Below, piece after piece: positions 14,816-22,710 of a stretch of DNA of 23,366 bases (its first letter is position 1; each line of letters starts with the position of its first letter). Below the pieces are notes generated by a model, which searched no databases, was not told where the DNA came from, and saw only the letters and a program-made list of their open reading frames with translations. The stretch comes from JAQWQB01 sp047636995. Lineage in GTDB: Bacteria > Bacteroidota > Bacteroidia > Flavobacteriales_D > Sanyastnellaceae. A program made the translations under genes and the position numbers. The DNA is taken from contig JBLIGQ010000045.1 in the NCBI GenBank assembly GCA_047636995.1, positions 1 through 23,366 on the forward strand, read 5' to 3'.

Positions 14816-17035
14816 CTATTGAGCAGAGACCTCGTTTTCAAATAGGTCATCGTAGTTTACCCAATGCTTTGTGCAGGGGAAGATGGTCTGGTAGATAGAC
14901 ATCTGCTCTTCTCTTAGTTTTTTGTTTTTTGCTCTTCTAGCAGCATCAATAACCATCGCTTTTTTGAAGGCAAAATCTGCCGTTAAATCGGTTTGGGTTT
15001 GTTTTCCAGAGAGTGAATTGATGCGGTTGTTCAATTCACTCTCTGTTGTAGCTGAAAGGCTAAGTTCGAAAGTTCCAGAAGTAATGTTCTCTTGTACACA
15101 CAGGAAGCACTCATCTCCTTTGTAAGCCACCGCCAAAAAGTGGTAGTTAATGAGTTCATTGAGCCGGCCAATATAAAACTCATTTGAGGCATAGATTCTT
15201 CTAAAACTAGACTGCTTGTCTCCAAGGAGGTAAACGTGAATTCGAGCAACGTCTTCCAGTCCACTTAATTTTACAGAAAGAGGTTCATACTTGATGACAG
15301 CTTTTTTTCCGTTTGGATCTGTATAATCCAGGGTTGATCTATTTGTAGTTGATGCACCAACGAATTTATCTACATTCTTCCATCCAGTGTTTCGAATTGG
15401 GAATGAAAAGGATTGATTTGGTTTGGTATTGAACCTCGGACGTGAGTAGCCCAATTGTCTGTATGCTTCTGTTAAATTGAGCTCGAATTCTATTTTCCAG
15501 TTTTGGTTGATGCGCTCTTGCTCTTTGATCGAAAACCCCTTGCGTTCCACATTGTTTTTTTTGTCTAGCTCACGCTGTTTGTCCCAGGTTTTCTTGTTCG
15601 CATCTTTGGTAGCTTTCAGAAATCGGCTTCGTTTCTGTTGGTAATGATCTGATAGCTTTTCTGCCAAGCGATCATTGAGGCGAACGCGCCCATTTTTGCG
15701 TTGGTAGAATTCGTAGAATGTTCCATATTTATATCCTTCGCCTGATCTTACATCTGCATCAAACCTTCGCGAAGCAAGAGAGTCTGAGATAAACAATGGT
15801 TCATCTAAGTGATTGATGTAAATGTCTAGTGCATTGCCAGAACAGGTCTCATACATATAAGTGATGCGTTCTTCAAATTCTTTGGTTGCAATGAAAGTAT
15901 CTTGGAATTTTTCGTTCCAGATGGCACGGACGTCTGAGGGCTCTATGCCGCAGAGGTACATGGCTTTATCCAACGAGTTTTGAGTCCTTTCCTTCTGAAC
16001 TGTTCTTTGAAGATTTTTCATGCCATCGTAATTTGCGTCAGTGACGTCTAATCCTTTGGCAACCATTGATTTTAGGTATACTTCTTCATTTCGAACTTCA
16101 CTCGTTGATATTAGAGACTGCACACCTAGCTTCAGTCCGCAATAATAAGAGTAAAAAACACTGTCTGTTAGCGCTTTGTTTTTGACGTTGTACCCGAACA
16201 TGGCCAGGCTATCTAGGAAATCAAGCGGATAGAAATCAAGGGAATTAATGGGAACCGTTGTGAGGAAATTTTCAATTGGTTTCGGATTCACCCAGTTGAT
16301 GTTGTTCGTAGAGTCAGGTTCTCCATCAAAAAGCTGCATGTTTATTGCTGGGCTGTTCGACGGGAGGTCTACAAGCACTTCTTTACCTCTTTTTATTTGC
16401 AGTTCAACACCTTTATTGTAGGCTTTGAACTCAAACATTCCAGCAGTTTCTAGGAGCTCGCCATTCGATGTGGTAGACAACCCTGCTTTGATGATGCTTG
16501 CGGCCGAAAGTGCTTCTTTTACCTGAATCTGAATGCTGTTGGTAACGGCTACGCCGTCTTCACGTTCGAACGCATTTTCAGGGATGATGAAGACGATACC
16601 TTCTGCGGTTTCAATGACATGATCAGCATTATTTGGAATGTTGAATTCCTGGGCATCAAGATGAATCACTGATGGGGTTTCTTTCGCTGCGCCATCCTGA
16701 TGAATAGGCGCAGGAAGATGGTTTTCGTCATTTCCGTGATTGACAGGATTGAATAAAAGAAAACCACCGATGGCAGTTACAGCTACAATAATTGAGCTGA
16801 TGATGCCTAGCTTTAGAAGTTTTTTCTTTAAAAAGTGTTTGTGTTTCGCCGAGCGAATATGGTGGCGCAGACCATGTAATTGGATGCCCTCCATCAGTTC
16901 ACGTTGGAGTTCTACTTCACGTTGGAGCTTTTTGTCAGTCGCTAGTCGTTCTTCGAACACCTTTCGGTCTTCTGAACTGAGGGTATTGTTGAGGTATTCC
17001 TCTATGCGCGCAATGAATTCGAGTTCGGGTCTCAT
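14816..17035 (-). CDS. Anti-sigma-factor-like transmembrane protein with large exported domain
   Basis: A 739-residue protein. Residues 1-70 are a charged helical cytoplasmic region (EEYLNNTLSSEDRKVFEERL and onward) typical of Bacteroidota anti-sigma proteins. One membrane segment lies at about 76-95. The remaining 640 residues would be periplasmic and open with a strand-rich domain (about 125-225, containing IIPENAF and LLETAGMFEF) that I have seen in many Bacteroidota surface-sensor proteins. A later part (about 440-560) is rich in K, R, E and Q and probably helical. The gene starts 36 bp after the sigma gene stop, so the two should be co-transcribed, with this protein holding the sigma factor at the membrane until a signal arrives. 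The signal is unknown. The exported part is far longer than in classic anti-sigma factors. Confidence 0.78.
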   Translation of the reverse strand: MRPELEFIARIEEYLNNTLSSEDRKVFEERLATDKKLQREVELQRELMEGIQLHGLRHHIRSAKHKHFLKKKLLKLGIISSIIVAVTAIGGFLLFNPVNHGNDENHLPAPIHQDGAAKETPSVIHLDAQEFNIPNNADHVIETAEGIVFIIPENAFEREDGVAVTNSIQIQVKEALSAASIIKAGLSTTSNGELLETAGMFEFKAYNKGVELQIKRGKEVLVDLPSNSPAINMQLFDGEPDSTNNINWVNPKPIENFLTTVPINSLDFYPLDFLDSLAMFGYNVKNKALTDSVFYSYYCGLKLGVQSLISTSEVRNEEVYLKSMVAKGLDVTDANYDGMKNLQRTVQKERTQNSLDKAMYLCGIEPSDVRAIWNEKFQDTFIATKEFEERITYMYETCSGNALDIYINHLDEPLFISDSLASRRFDADVRSGEGYKYGTFYEFYQRKNGRVRLNDRLAEKLSDHYQQKRSRFLKATKDANKKTWDKQRELDKKNNVERKGFSIKEQERINQNWKIEFELNLTEAYRQLGYSRPRFNTKPNQSFSFPIRNTGWKNVDKFVGASTTNRSTLDYTDPNGKKAVIKYEPLSVKLSGLEDVARIHVYLLGDKQSSFRRIYASNEFYIGRLNELINYHFLAVAYKGDECFLCVQENITSGTFELSLSATTESELNNRINSLSGKQTQTDLTADFAFKKAMVIDAARRAKNKKLREEQMSIYQTIFPCTKHWVNYDDLFENEVSAQ

Positions 17036-17071
17036 GGTGATTGTTTTAAGGGAATAAAGAGAAAGGAAGGA

Positions 17072-17611
17072 TTAGGCTTCGCGAAGCATATTCTTCGCGC
17101 GTTCCAGGCATTTGTACTTTTGGTTTTTAGCCACTTTTTCAGAGCTGAAGCGCATTTTTACTGCGATTTCTTTCATGCTCATTGCTTGATGGTAGAAGCA
17201 CAACAGCAGTTCTTTGCATCGTTCACCAAGCTCAGCAATGATTTTTTCTGCCTTTTTGAACTTTCGTTCTTTCTCTGCAACAGCTTCCATCTCTTTCCAC
17301 TGTTCATCCTCCCAGTCACCTTCAAATGAGGTATGGCTGTTCTTTTGTCTTTTTCGCCCTTCATTGTTCCAAAGAAATTTACAAACACTAAATAGGAAGG
17401 TGTCAAGTGATGAGGTAAGTTGAAATGACGGCTCTTGCGCCTTTTTACAAAGAATCATAAGTGCATCTTGGAAGATGTCATCTGCGTCTTCTGGCTGGCC
17501 GCCCTTGCCGCAAATCAGCCCTTTCACTTTTGGGTAGTACCTGTACAAACGCTGGAGTCCTTTGGCGGGAGATTCTGAGCGCAGCACATCGATGATTTGT
17601 TGGTCTTTCAT
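17072..17611 (-). CDS. ECF-type RNA polymerase sigma factor
   Basis: A 179-residue sigma-70 family factor. Region 2 spans about residues 22-90, with the DADDIFQDALMILCKK block (42-57) for core binding and the SLDTFLFSVCKFLWNNEGR block for -10 melting. A charged linker follows, then region 4 (about 125-175) with a helix-turn-helix read from MSMKEIAVKMRFSSEKVAKN. No extra domain is present, so it belongs to the ECF group and should direct polymerase to a small regulon. The gene precedes the anti-sigma-like gene by 36 bp. It diverges from the outer-membrane protein gene at 17799, which is a candidate target, although that gene has a housekeeping-type promoter. Confidence 0.9.
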   Translation of the reverse strand: MKDQQIIDVLRSESPAKGLQRLYRYYPKVKGLICGKGGQPEDADDIFQDALMILCKKAQEPSFQLTSSLDTFLFSVCKFLWNNEGRKRQKNSHTSFEGDWEDEQWKEMEAVAEKERKFKKAEKIIAELGERCKELLLCFYHQAMSMKEIAVKMRFSSEKVAKNQKYKCLERAKNMLREA

Positions 17612-17739
17612 TGTTGTCTTTATTCCTTAATGTTGAAAGTATGAAAAGGTCACCTGATTCAATTCAGGGTAAAGGAAATTAAACAGACTTAACCTGAGAA
17701 TTGCTCATCACTCACTCATCCTGTTCAACCGCTCAATGG

Positions 17740-17773
17740 TTGAATGTGCACCGATTTAATAAGTTTATGTTTG
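17740..17773 (+). promoter_or_regulatory. Promoter of the beta-barrel protein gene (TTG-N23-TATGTTTG)
   Basis: TTG at 17740-17742 and TATGTTTG at 17766-17773 match the Bacteroidota -33/-7 consensus, with a spacer at the long end of the allowed range. The -7 box lies 25 bp before the ATG at 17799, a convincing distance. Confidence 0.6.
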
Positions 17774-17798
17774 TACAACAAACCATACAAACAGAATT

Positions 17799-18485
17799 AT
17801 GAAAAGACTACTACTAATCTCGGCTTTAGCTCTTATGGCAGGAAGTCAAGTAAATGCACAGGGCATCACATTCGGTGCATTGGGCGGATTGAATTATTCA
17901 ATCATATCGGTAAATGTAGATCCGGAGCCAGCAGGATTTGAGAGCGATAATCCAAATGGATTAGGCTTTTTTCTAGGTGGATATGGAGATTACGAATTGA
18001 GAGCGGGAATTAAACTTCGGGCTGAATTGCAACTCACATTTAGAGGTGTAAGTCAGAAAACAGAAGATACTTTTGAATTTTTTGGTACTACTTCTACAAC
18101 TGAAACAGACTTCAAATCCCGAGATACCTATTTGGCCATCCCAATTCTTATCGATTACGAAGTAAATGAGAGTTTGAGCCTTCAGGCTGGGCCTTCATTG
18201 GGTTTCCTCCTCGGGTCAAAGCAAAAAGGGGAGTCTACCACAACTACAACTTTAGCGGGGAGCACATCTACTGAAACATTTAGTTTTGATGGTTCTTCTA
18301 CAGCAGGGCGCAACGGATTTGAGTTCGGGATTGCGTTAGGAGCGCAGTACGCTTTGAACGAGACGATGGGATTGGGATTGCGCTACACACGTGCGTTGTC
18401 TGATATAGCTTCATCTAATGCTACTTACAAGCAGAAGTACAATGTTATTCAGGTCTTGTTTTCATACAAGATAGGGGAGAAGTAA
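17799..18485 (+). CDS. Outer-membrane beta-barrel protein (PorT/OMP_b-brl-like)
   Basis: A 228-residue protein with a signal peptide cut after VNA (residue 20), then alternating polar and hydrophobic strands typical of 8-strand barrels: ITFGALGGLNYSI, GIKLRAELQLTFRG, LAIPILIDYEVN, LSLQAGPSLGFLL, NGFEFGIALGAQYAL and the closing strand VIQVLFSYKIG. A loop region rich in T and S lies at about 142-168. This is the usual form of the 'porin family' proteins of Bacteroidota; a transport substrate cannot be inferred. It has its own promoter and terminator and is transcribed away from the sigma/anti-sigma pair. Confidence 0.82.
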   Translation: MKRLLLISALALMAGSQVNAQGITFGALGGLNYSIISVNVDPEPAGFESDNPNGLGFFLGGYGDYELRAGIKLRAELQLTFRGVSQKTEDTFEFFGTTSTTETDFKSRDTYLAIPILIDYEVNESLSLQAGPSLGFLLGSKQKGESTTTTTLAGSTSTETFSFDGSSTAGRNGFEFGIALGAQYALNETMGLGLRYTRALSDIASSNATYKQKYNVIQVLFSYKIGEK

Positions 18486-18509
18486 TTGTAGGTTTTTTAG
18501 CGAAACTTT

Positions 18510-18551
18510 AAGGAGGCGGTGAGTCAGGTGATGCACCGCCTTTTTTGTTTA
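18510..18551. terminator. Terminator between two convergent outer-membrane protein genes
   Basis: An 8-bp stem, AGGCGGTG (18514-18521) and CACCGCCT (18534-18541), with a 12-base loop is followed by a run of six T. It lies 24 bp after the plus-strand stop. The minus-strand stop sits at its other edge, so the same hairpin may serve both genes. Confidence 0.75.
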
Positions 18552-19289
18552 CAGCGGAAGTTGAAGGTTGACAAAGGCATGGGCTCCTAACCACCGAAAT
18601 TCATACGATTCGTTATTGATTGGAGTATGAGGTCCAAAGGCGCCCAATCCATAGATGATATTTATTTGGTTCTTCAATTGAGATTGAACTCCTAAGTTAA
18701 GTGTAGGCATAAGAAATATTGCTTTTGCAGAAGAAGCGGGTATATAATTGTCATATGTCAGACGTTCTCCTGTGTCGAGATGTATAATTGAATTACGGCG
18801 AGAGGCGGTCAGTAATAAAACATCCATATTGAATTCAAGGAAAGGAATAAATCGTGCACTCTTTGTGCTAAGCGAGCGTTTGAAACCAGTTGATATACCT
18901 AAGAACCTGTCAGATGAACTTAATTCTCTTCGGTTATAATAAATTGTAGTTTGGTTTCCGTTGCAGTCTGCTATTTTGATGCCAAAATAACCTTGTTGTT
19001 CAGAAAGGTCTCCGGTATCGTAGTTGTCTCTGATGACATGAAAAGCCATTCCCGCAGTCAGTCCCCATTTTTCATTTAACTGCCATTGATGCTTTAAGTT
19101 TAGTTGTTGGTACCATCCAGCGGACCATTTATCATTAAATGATCTAAGGCCAACGGTCTTGTTACTCATTCCGAGATTGGTTCCAATAAGAAGAGAGCTT
19201 TTAGGGCTTTTTGGTAGGTTTTCTTGTGCATCAGATTGTGTTGAGAACCAAATTAATGCTGAGATGAATAATAGAGTTATGCGACACAT
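18549..19289 (-). CDS. Exported protein, probable outer-membrane beta-barrel
   Basis: A 246-residue protein starting with a signal peptide (MCRITLLFISALIWF, likely cut after SDA at residue 21). The mature part shows repeated amphipathic strands (LLIGTNLGMS, WYQQLNLKHQWQL, WGLTAGMAFHVI, FIPFLEFNMDVLLL, FLMPTLNLGVQSQL, INIIYGLGAFG) and ends in FVNLQLPL, consistent with a barrel inserted in the outer membrane. I do not recognise a named family. The upstream region holds a near-match promoter TACCTTTA and the direct repeats at 19364-19438. Confidence 0.65.
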   Translation of the reverse strand: MCRITLLFISALIWFSTQSDAQENLPKSPKSSLLIGTNLGMSNKTVGLRSFNDKWSAGWYQQLNLKHQWQLNEKWGLTAGMAFHVIRDNYDTGDLSEQQGYFGIKIADCNGNQTTIYYNRRELSSSDRFLGISTGFKRSLSTKSARFIPFLEFNMDVLLLTASRRNSIIHLDTGERLTYDNYIPASSAKAIFLMPTLNLGVQSQLKNQINIIYGLGAFGPHTPINNESYEFRWLGAHAFVNLQLPL

Positions 19290-19363
19290 AGAGTATTGTT
19301 TAATGGGAGAGGTAAGCTATTGACTTAAAGGTAATTAATTTTTTTAGAGGGAATAGAGCGTCT

Positions 19364-19438
19364 AACTGTCAACTTAATTAGGGCATAAGTCAACCATGTA
19401 TCTGTATCGAAGTAATAAGGAGTTAAACTGTCAACTTA
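19364..19438. repeat. Pair of 13-bp direct repeats AACTGTCAACTTA
   Basis: Identical copies at 19364-19376 and 19426-19438, 62 bp apart, lie between the exported-protein gene (minus) and the dispersed repeat. A related partial copy, AAGTCAACC, sits between them at 19387-19395. They could be binding sites for a regulator of the gene starting at 19289, or remnants of an insertion. Neither is shown by the sequence. Confidence 0.5.
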
Positions 19439-19460
19439 TTTCAGGACGGGTTAAGCTTCA

Positions 19461-19610
19461 GGGGTTTAGCCCTCACGGGCCCTCCCTCCCCCGCCTTCCA
19501 ACCAGCAAACCGAAGCTACAAAACTCCTTTGGCTTGAACATCAGTAGCCTACAACAACTTTGTAGCCGTTAGCTCTCAGTTCATATCTGTTCAATTTATC
19601 CCTTCATCAT
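19461..19610 (-). repeat. Dispersed intergenic repeat, copy 1
   Basis: Similar over about 140 bp to 22434-22585. Shared blocks are CGGGCCCTCCC with further C runs, CGAAGCTAC, TGAACA, and CAACTTTGTAGCCGT. Read on the minus strand, it has guanine runs of 5, 3, 3 and 3 that fit a G-quadruplex rule (19471-19492). GCTACAAA (19514-19521) and TTTGTAGC (19559-19566) form an inverted repeat. The gene-free stretch 19290-19813 otherwise shows only the direct repeats above; in 19611-19813 I see nothing clear. No coding frame is conserved between the two copies. Confidence 0.65.
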
Positions 19611-19813
19611 CGCCCAATGTTTAGTTCGGAATTGAAATTAGCATTTTCATAGCTTCCTTCAACAGCTACTTTATAGACGTTACTGATTACTTTGTAAATG
19701 AAGAATGGAATTTCAATAAAGCAGATGTTTTGCTCTGTCTGTCCATATTATTAGACAATTCTATTTCGTCCATTTGCATTCGTTTGATGGTTTCTTATTC
19801 CGACCTTTACCAA

Positions 19814-20539
19814 ATGGTGAAGAAGTACAACATCTCAGGTATGACCTGCGGAAATTGTGTAGCAAAGGTGAAGACGGCATTGGAGTCGATCGAAGAGGTT
19901 GAAGTGGCTGAAGTAGGCCTGACTTCGCCGCAGGCAATCATTGAATTTAGCGCACCGGCAGAGTTGGGCAAGTTAAAGGCACGTATTGCCGAAGATGGGA
20001 ATTATGTGATTGAGGAATTTCGCTCTGCTGTTCCAAAGGAAACGGTTGATGCGCTTCCTGAAAAAAGCTTTACGACCTACAAACCTCTCTTTCTCATTGT
20101 CGCGTTTATAGCTGGCGTTAGCCTTTTGGCACAATATCCGTTCGATGGTTTCTCTGGGAAAATGTGGATGAGGCATTTCATGGCCGGATTCTTCATTGTC
20201 TTCTCCTTTTTTAAGTTGCTCAACCTGAAGGGCTTCGCGAATTCATATCGCATGTACGACATCGTTGCGGGAAAATGGAAAGGGTGGGGGTTCATCTATC
20301 CTTTTGTTGAGTTGGGTTTAGGAATCGCCTATCTAATAAATTTTGCTCCTTTCGTCACGAATCTCACGACAGTTATCGTGCTAGGCGTCAGCAGTATTGG
20401 CGTAATCAAAAGCAACTTAGACAAGCGCGAAATTAAATGTGCCTGTCTAGGGGATGTGTTTAATCTTCCAATGAGTACCGTTACAATTATTGAGGATTTG
20501 GTAATGGTAGCCATGGCTGCGGTGATGCTGTTTTCGTGA
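19814..20539 (+). CDS. HMA metal-binding domain fused to MauE-like membrane protein
   Basis: A 241-residue protein (start chosen at MVKKYNISG; the frame is open back to ATGs at 19787 and 19730, but those residues look non-conserved). Residues 2-68 are a heavy-metal-associated domain with the MTCGNC site (C12, C15), which normally carries Cu(I) or another soft metal. Four membrane segments follow (about 91-107, 118-135, 160-180 and 183-199), and a fifth lies near 223-240. The last loop has KCACLGDVFNLPMS with C209 and C211, the pattern of the MauE/DoxX-like group, whose members support thiol-disulphide exchange or electron transfer. The fusion suggests metal-linked redox work in the inner membrane. 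No copper ATPase is next to it. Confidence 0.8.
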   Translation: MVKKYNISGMTCGNCVAKVKTALESIEEVEVAEVGLTSPQAIIEFSAPAELGKLKARIAEDGNYVIEEFRSAVPKETVDALPEKSFTTYKPLFLIVAFIAGVSLLAQYPFDGFSGKMWMRHFMAGFFIVFSFFKLLNLKGFANSYRMYDIVAGKWKGWGFIYPFVELGLGIAYLINFAPFVTNLTTVIVLGVSSIGVIKSNLDKREIKCACLGDVFNLPMSTVTIIEDLVMVAMAAVMLFS

Positions 20540-20624
20540 AACACGAATACAAACCGATTTTTCAAGCTCAAATATTTCCAGACTAATGGCTTACCTTTTA
20601 GTGAACAACTAAAACGTTTGTCTC

Positions 20625-21968
20625 ATGGTTAAGCTCTGGAAGTCCTTCGCTTTATTCCTAATCGTCTTTTGTGGTTGTGCTGAAGACCAGCCAGCGCTGA
20701 ACACAGCAGCAATAGCAGTAGCGCATCCCATTGTGTCAGAAGATATTCAGCACTTTTGGCAGGCATATGACCAGGTGTTTGCCACAAATGACACGCTTAT
20801 TCAGCACGAAATAATCCAGACTATTTTCATAGATAGTGCCTCTGCCGGTCAGCAACGCATGATGCTTGCGCGAAACTATTCTGTTGAAGATTATTTGAAA
20901 TCGATGAAGGAACACCGTAGTTTTTGGAATTCGGTACGAAGTACAACTCAGGAGTTGCAAGGGTTTAACGCAGAGATACGAAAGGGAGTTGAAGCGTTCC
21001 GTGCGATTTACCCTCAGCTTTCAACAGCAACGGTTTATTACACAATGGGGACACATCGTTCTCCCGGCACGGGTGTAGATAGTTTAGTAATGATTGGGAC
21101 TGAATTTGCATTGGGTAAAAGCACAACTGAAACCTCACGGTTGCCAGAACATTTGCAAAGCTATTACGACATCAATCCGGTAGATCATTTCAAATTCCTT
21201 GTGATCCATGAGTACGTGCATACACAGCAAAAAGGCATGGTCCATAATCTGCTTTCGTTGGCACTTTATGAGGGGATTGCAGATTTTGTGGCGGAAAAAG
21301 TAACTGGTGAATCATCGCCTTTTGATGCCTTTACCTTCGGGGCGAAAAATGGCGACCTCTTGCGGGAACGATTTGAAGCTGACATGTTTCGTCCGAACAT
21401 AGTTTACAACTGGCTTTGGAATTCGGCCAACAACGAATTTGGAACACGGGATCTAGGTTACTTTATCGGATTTAGCATTGCGGAAGGATATTATAACCAA
21501 GCGAAAGAGAAAGGAAAGGCCTTGGCCGAATTGATTGAGCTGGAGTATGAAGATGAAGATCAGGTAGAGGCGCTGGTTGATGCGTCAGGCTATTTTTCAG
21601 TTTCACTTGATTCATTGTATTCCAATTATGAAACGTCTCGGCCAATTGTCACGAAAGTTGAAGGGATTGAAAACCTGAGTTTATCTGTTTCGCCGGGACG
21701 AAAAACCATCACACTTCATTTTTCAGAGCCGATGAATACGGAAACACGCGGCTTCGATTTTGGTCCTTTGGGCGAAGCACATGTAATGAGAGTGGAAAAG
21801 GTTATTGGGTTTTCTCAAGATAGCACATCATTTTCTTTTGAAGTGGAGTTAGCGGCAAATCAGCATTACCAATCGCTTGTCACAAATCGATTTATGTCGG
21901 GTAAAGGCTTGCCGATGAAGGCTTTTTTGTTGGATGTTGAAACGGGGGCGAAAGAAACAAAAGAGTAG
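20625..21968 (+). CDS. Metallopeptidase-like lipoprotein with C-terminal Ig-like domain
   Basis: A 447-residue protein with a lipoprotein signal (hydrophobic 8-16, then FCGC with C18 as the likely lipid-bearing cysteine). The next residues, AED, are acidic, as seen in surface-exported Bacteroidota lipoproteins. The zinc-peptidase motif HEYVH is at 195-199, with a probable third ligand E216 in YEGIADFVAE, a gluzincin layout resembling DUF2268-type proteins. The C-terminal part (about 345-440) has LHFSEPMN and looks like an SbsA/Big-type Ig domain, with the same core motif as the repeats in the peroxidase-like proteins. Proteolysis is inferred from the motif only. A weak promoter match, AACGTTTG, lies just upstream. 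The gene is convergent with the PhnA/YjdM gene. Confidence 0.72.
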   Translation: MVKLWKSFALFLIVFCGCAEDQPALNTAAIAVAHPIVSEDIQHFWQAYDQVFATNDTLIQHEIIQTIFIDSASAGQQRMMLARNYSVEDYLKSMKEHRSFWNSVRSTTQELQGFNAEIRKGVEAFRAIYPQLSTATVYYTMGTHRSPGTGVDSLVMIGTEFALGKSTTETSRLPEHLQSYYDINPVDHFKFLVIHEYVHTQQKGMVHNLLSLALYEGIADFVAEKVTGESSPFDAFTFGAKNGDLLRERFEADMFRPNIVYNWLWNSANNEFGTRDLGYFIGFSIAEGYYNQAKEKGKALAELIELEYEDEDQVEALVDASGYFSVSLDSLYSNYETSRPIVTKVEGIENLSLSVSPGRKTITLHFSEPMNTETRGFDFGPLGEAHVMRVEKVIGFSQDSTSFSFEVELAANQHYQSLVTNRFMSGKGLPMKAFLLDVETGAKETKE

Positions 21969-21977
21969 TCTGAATTA

Positions 21978-21995
21978 AAGCTGAATCATCGGCTT
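21978..21995. terminator. Possible hairpin between convergent genes
   Basis: AAGCTGA-ATCA-TCGGCTT forms a 7-bp stem with one G-T pair and a 4-base loop, filling the 25-bp gap between the convergent stops. No T run follows, so a terminator role is uncertain. Confidence 0.3.
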
Positions 21996-22347
21996 ACGCT
22001 TTCTTCACATATTCCGATTTCAAATACATCGATCCGAATCCGTCAATTTTACAGCTAATGTTGTGGTCTCCGTCTGATAGTCTGATGTTCTTCACTTTTG
22101 TTCCAGCTTTAATGACTGGTTTAGGAGCACCTTTGACCGGGAGGTCTTTTACAACAACTACTGTATCACCATCTTGAAGAATTTTACCGAGCGAATCGAT
22201 TATTTGTCCTTCCTCAGTTTCAGCTTGCACTTCGGCTTCCACCTCTGACGGACTCCATTCATGGAAACATTCAGGACAAGCCATCAGTTCGCCAGTGGGG
22301 TAGGTGTATTCCGAATTGCATTTCGGGCAAGGAGGAAGGTTTTCCAT
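21994..22347 (-). CDS. yjdM: PhnA/YjdM family zinc-ribbon protein
   Basis: A 117-residue protein (start at MENLPPCPKC; the frame is open upstream to 22392, but the extra residues do not look conserved). The zinc ribbon is CPKC at 7-10 and CPEC at 24-27, with EYTYPTGELMA between. The second half has the SH3-like PhnA domain: DSLGKILQDGDTVVVVKDL, then KAGTKVKNIRL and DGFGSMYLKSEYVKK. Length and motifs fit the YjdM family (about 111 aa in E. coli). Despite the historical name phnA, a phosphonate role is not supported, and no phn genes are near. Confidence 0.88.
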   Translation of the reverse strand: MENLPPCPKCNSEYTYPTGELMACPECFHEWSPSEVEAEVQAETEEGQIIDSLGKILQDGDTVVVVKDLPVKGAPKPVIKAGTKVKNIRLSDGDHNISCKIDGFGSMYLKSEYVKKA

Positions 22348-22433
22348 TGAGCGTGGTATTGGAGGTAAGAGACTAAGAACGATTTGGCGCAAGGTAGGAA
22401 GATGATTTTGATGTGAGAAATCGAATTAGTTGG

Positions 22434-22585
22434 AGCCCGTCCCGGGCCCTCCCAATCCCTCCCCCACCAGCCATCCAGCCCGTCGAAGCTACGAAACCTC
22501 ATTGGTGTGAACACCATTTTACTACCGCAACTTTGTAGCCGTAGCGCCTCGCTTTATGCACGTTTCCTTTACTCCTTCATTCCTA
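22434..22585 (-). repeat. Dispersed intergenic repeat, copy 2
   Basis: Partner of the copy at 19461-19610. The minus strand carries guanine runs (GGGGG, GGG, GGG, GGG, GGG, GGG) between about 22436 and 22466, enough for a G-quadruplex. GCTACGAAA (22488-22496) pairs with CTTTGTAGC (22531-22539), and an internal perfect hairpin, GGTGT-GA-ACACC (22504-22515), is better here than in copy 1. It occupies much of the gene-free stretch 22348-22710, upstream of the PhnA/YjdM gene. Confidence 0.65.
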
Positions 22586-22665
22586 CTTGTTTTCGTAAGT
22601 ATAGTGAAACAGGATCTATGATAAAAGCCGACTTTGTATCTGAAGTGCCTTGTTTTGTAATCGCA

Positions 22666-22681
22666 TGTTCTTTAATGAACA
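22666..22681. other. Palindrome TGTTC-TTTAAT-GAACA
   Basis: A perfect 5-bp inverted repeat with a 6-base spacer, 30 bp beyond the stop of the T9SS type B gene. It may be a weak hairpin at the end of that transcript or a protein-binding site. There is no T run. Confidence 0.25.
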
Positions 22682-22710
22682 GAAAGCGGAATTGTTGTCA
22701 AAAGGGCTGT

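Noticed and set aside
19426..19438. TTGACA on the minus strand as a sigma-70 -35 box
   Set aside because: Bacteroidota promoters use TTG/TAnnTTTG, no matching -10 lies downstream, and the hexamer is part of the direct repeat.
22284..22517. 77-codon minus-strand frame across the PhnA/YjdM start and repeat copy 2
   Set aside because: The frame is not conserved in repeat copy 1 and reads through G-rich repeat DNA, so it is better explained by the non-coding repeat.
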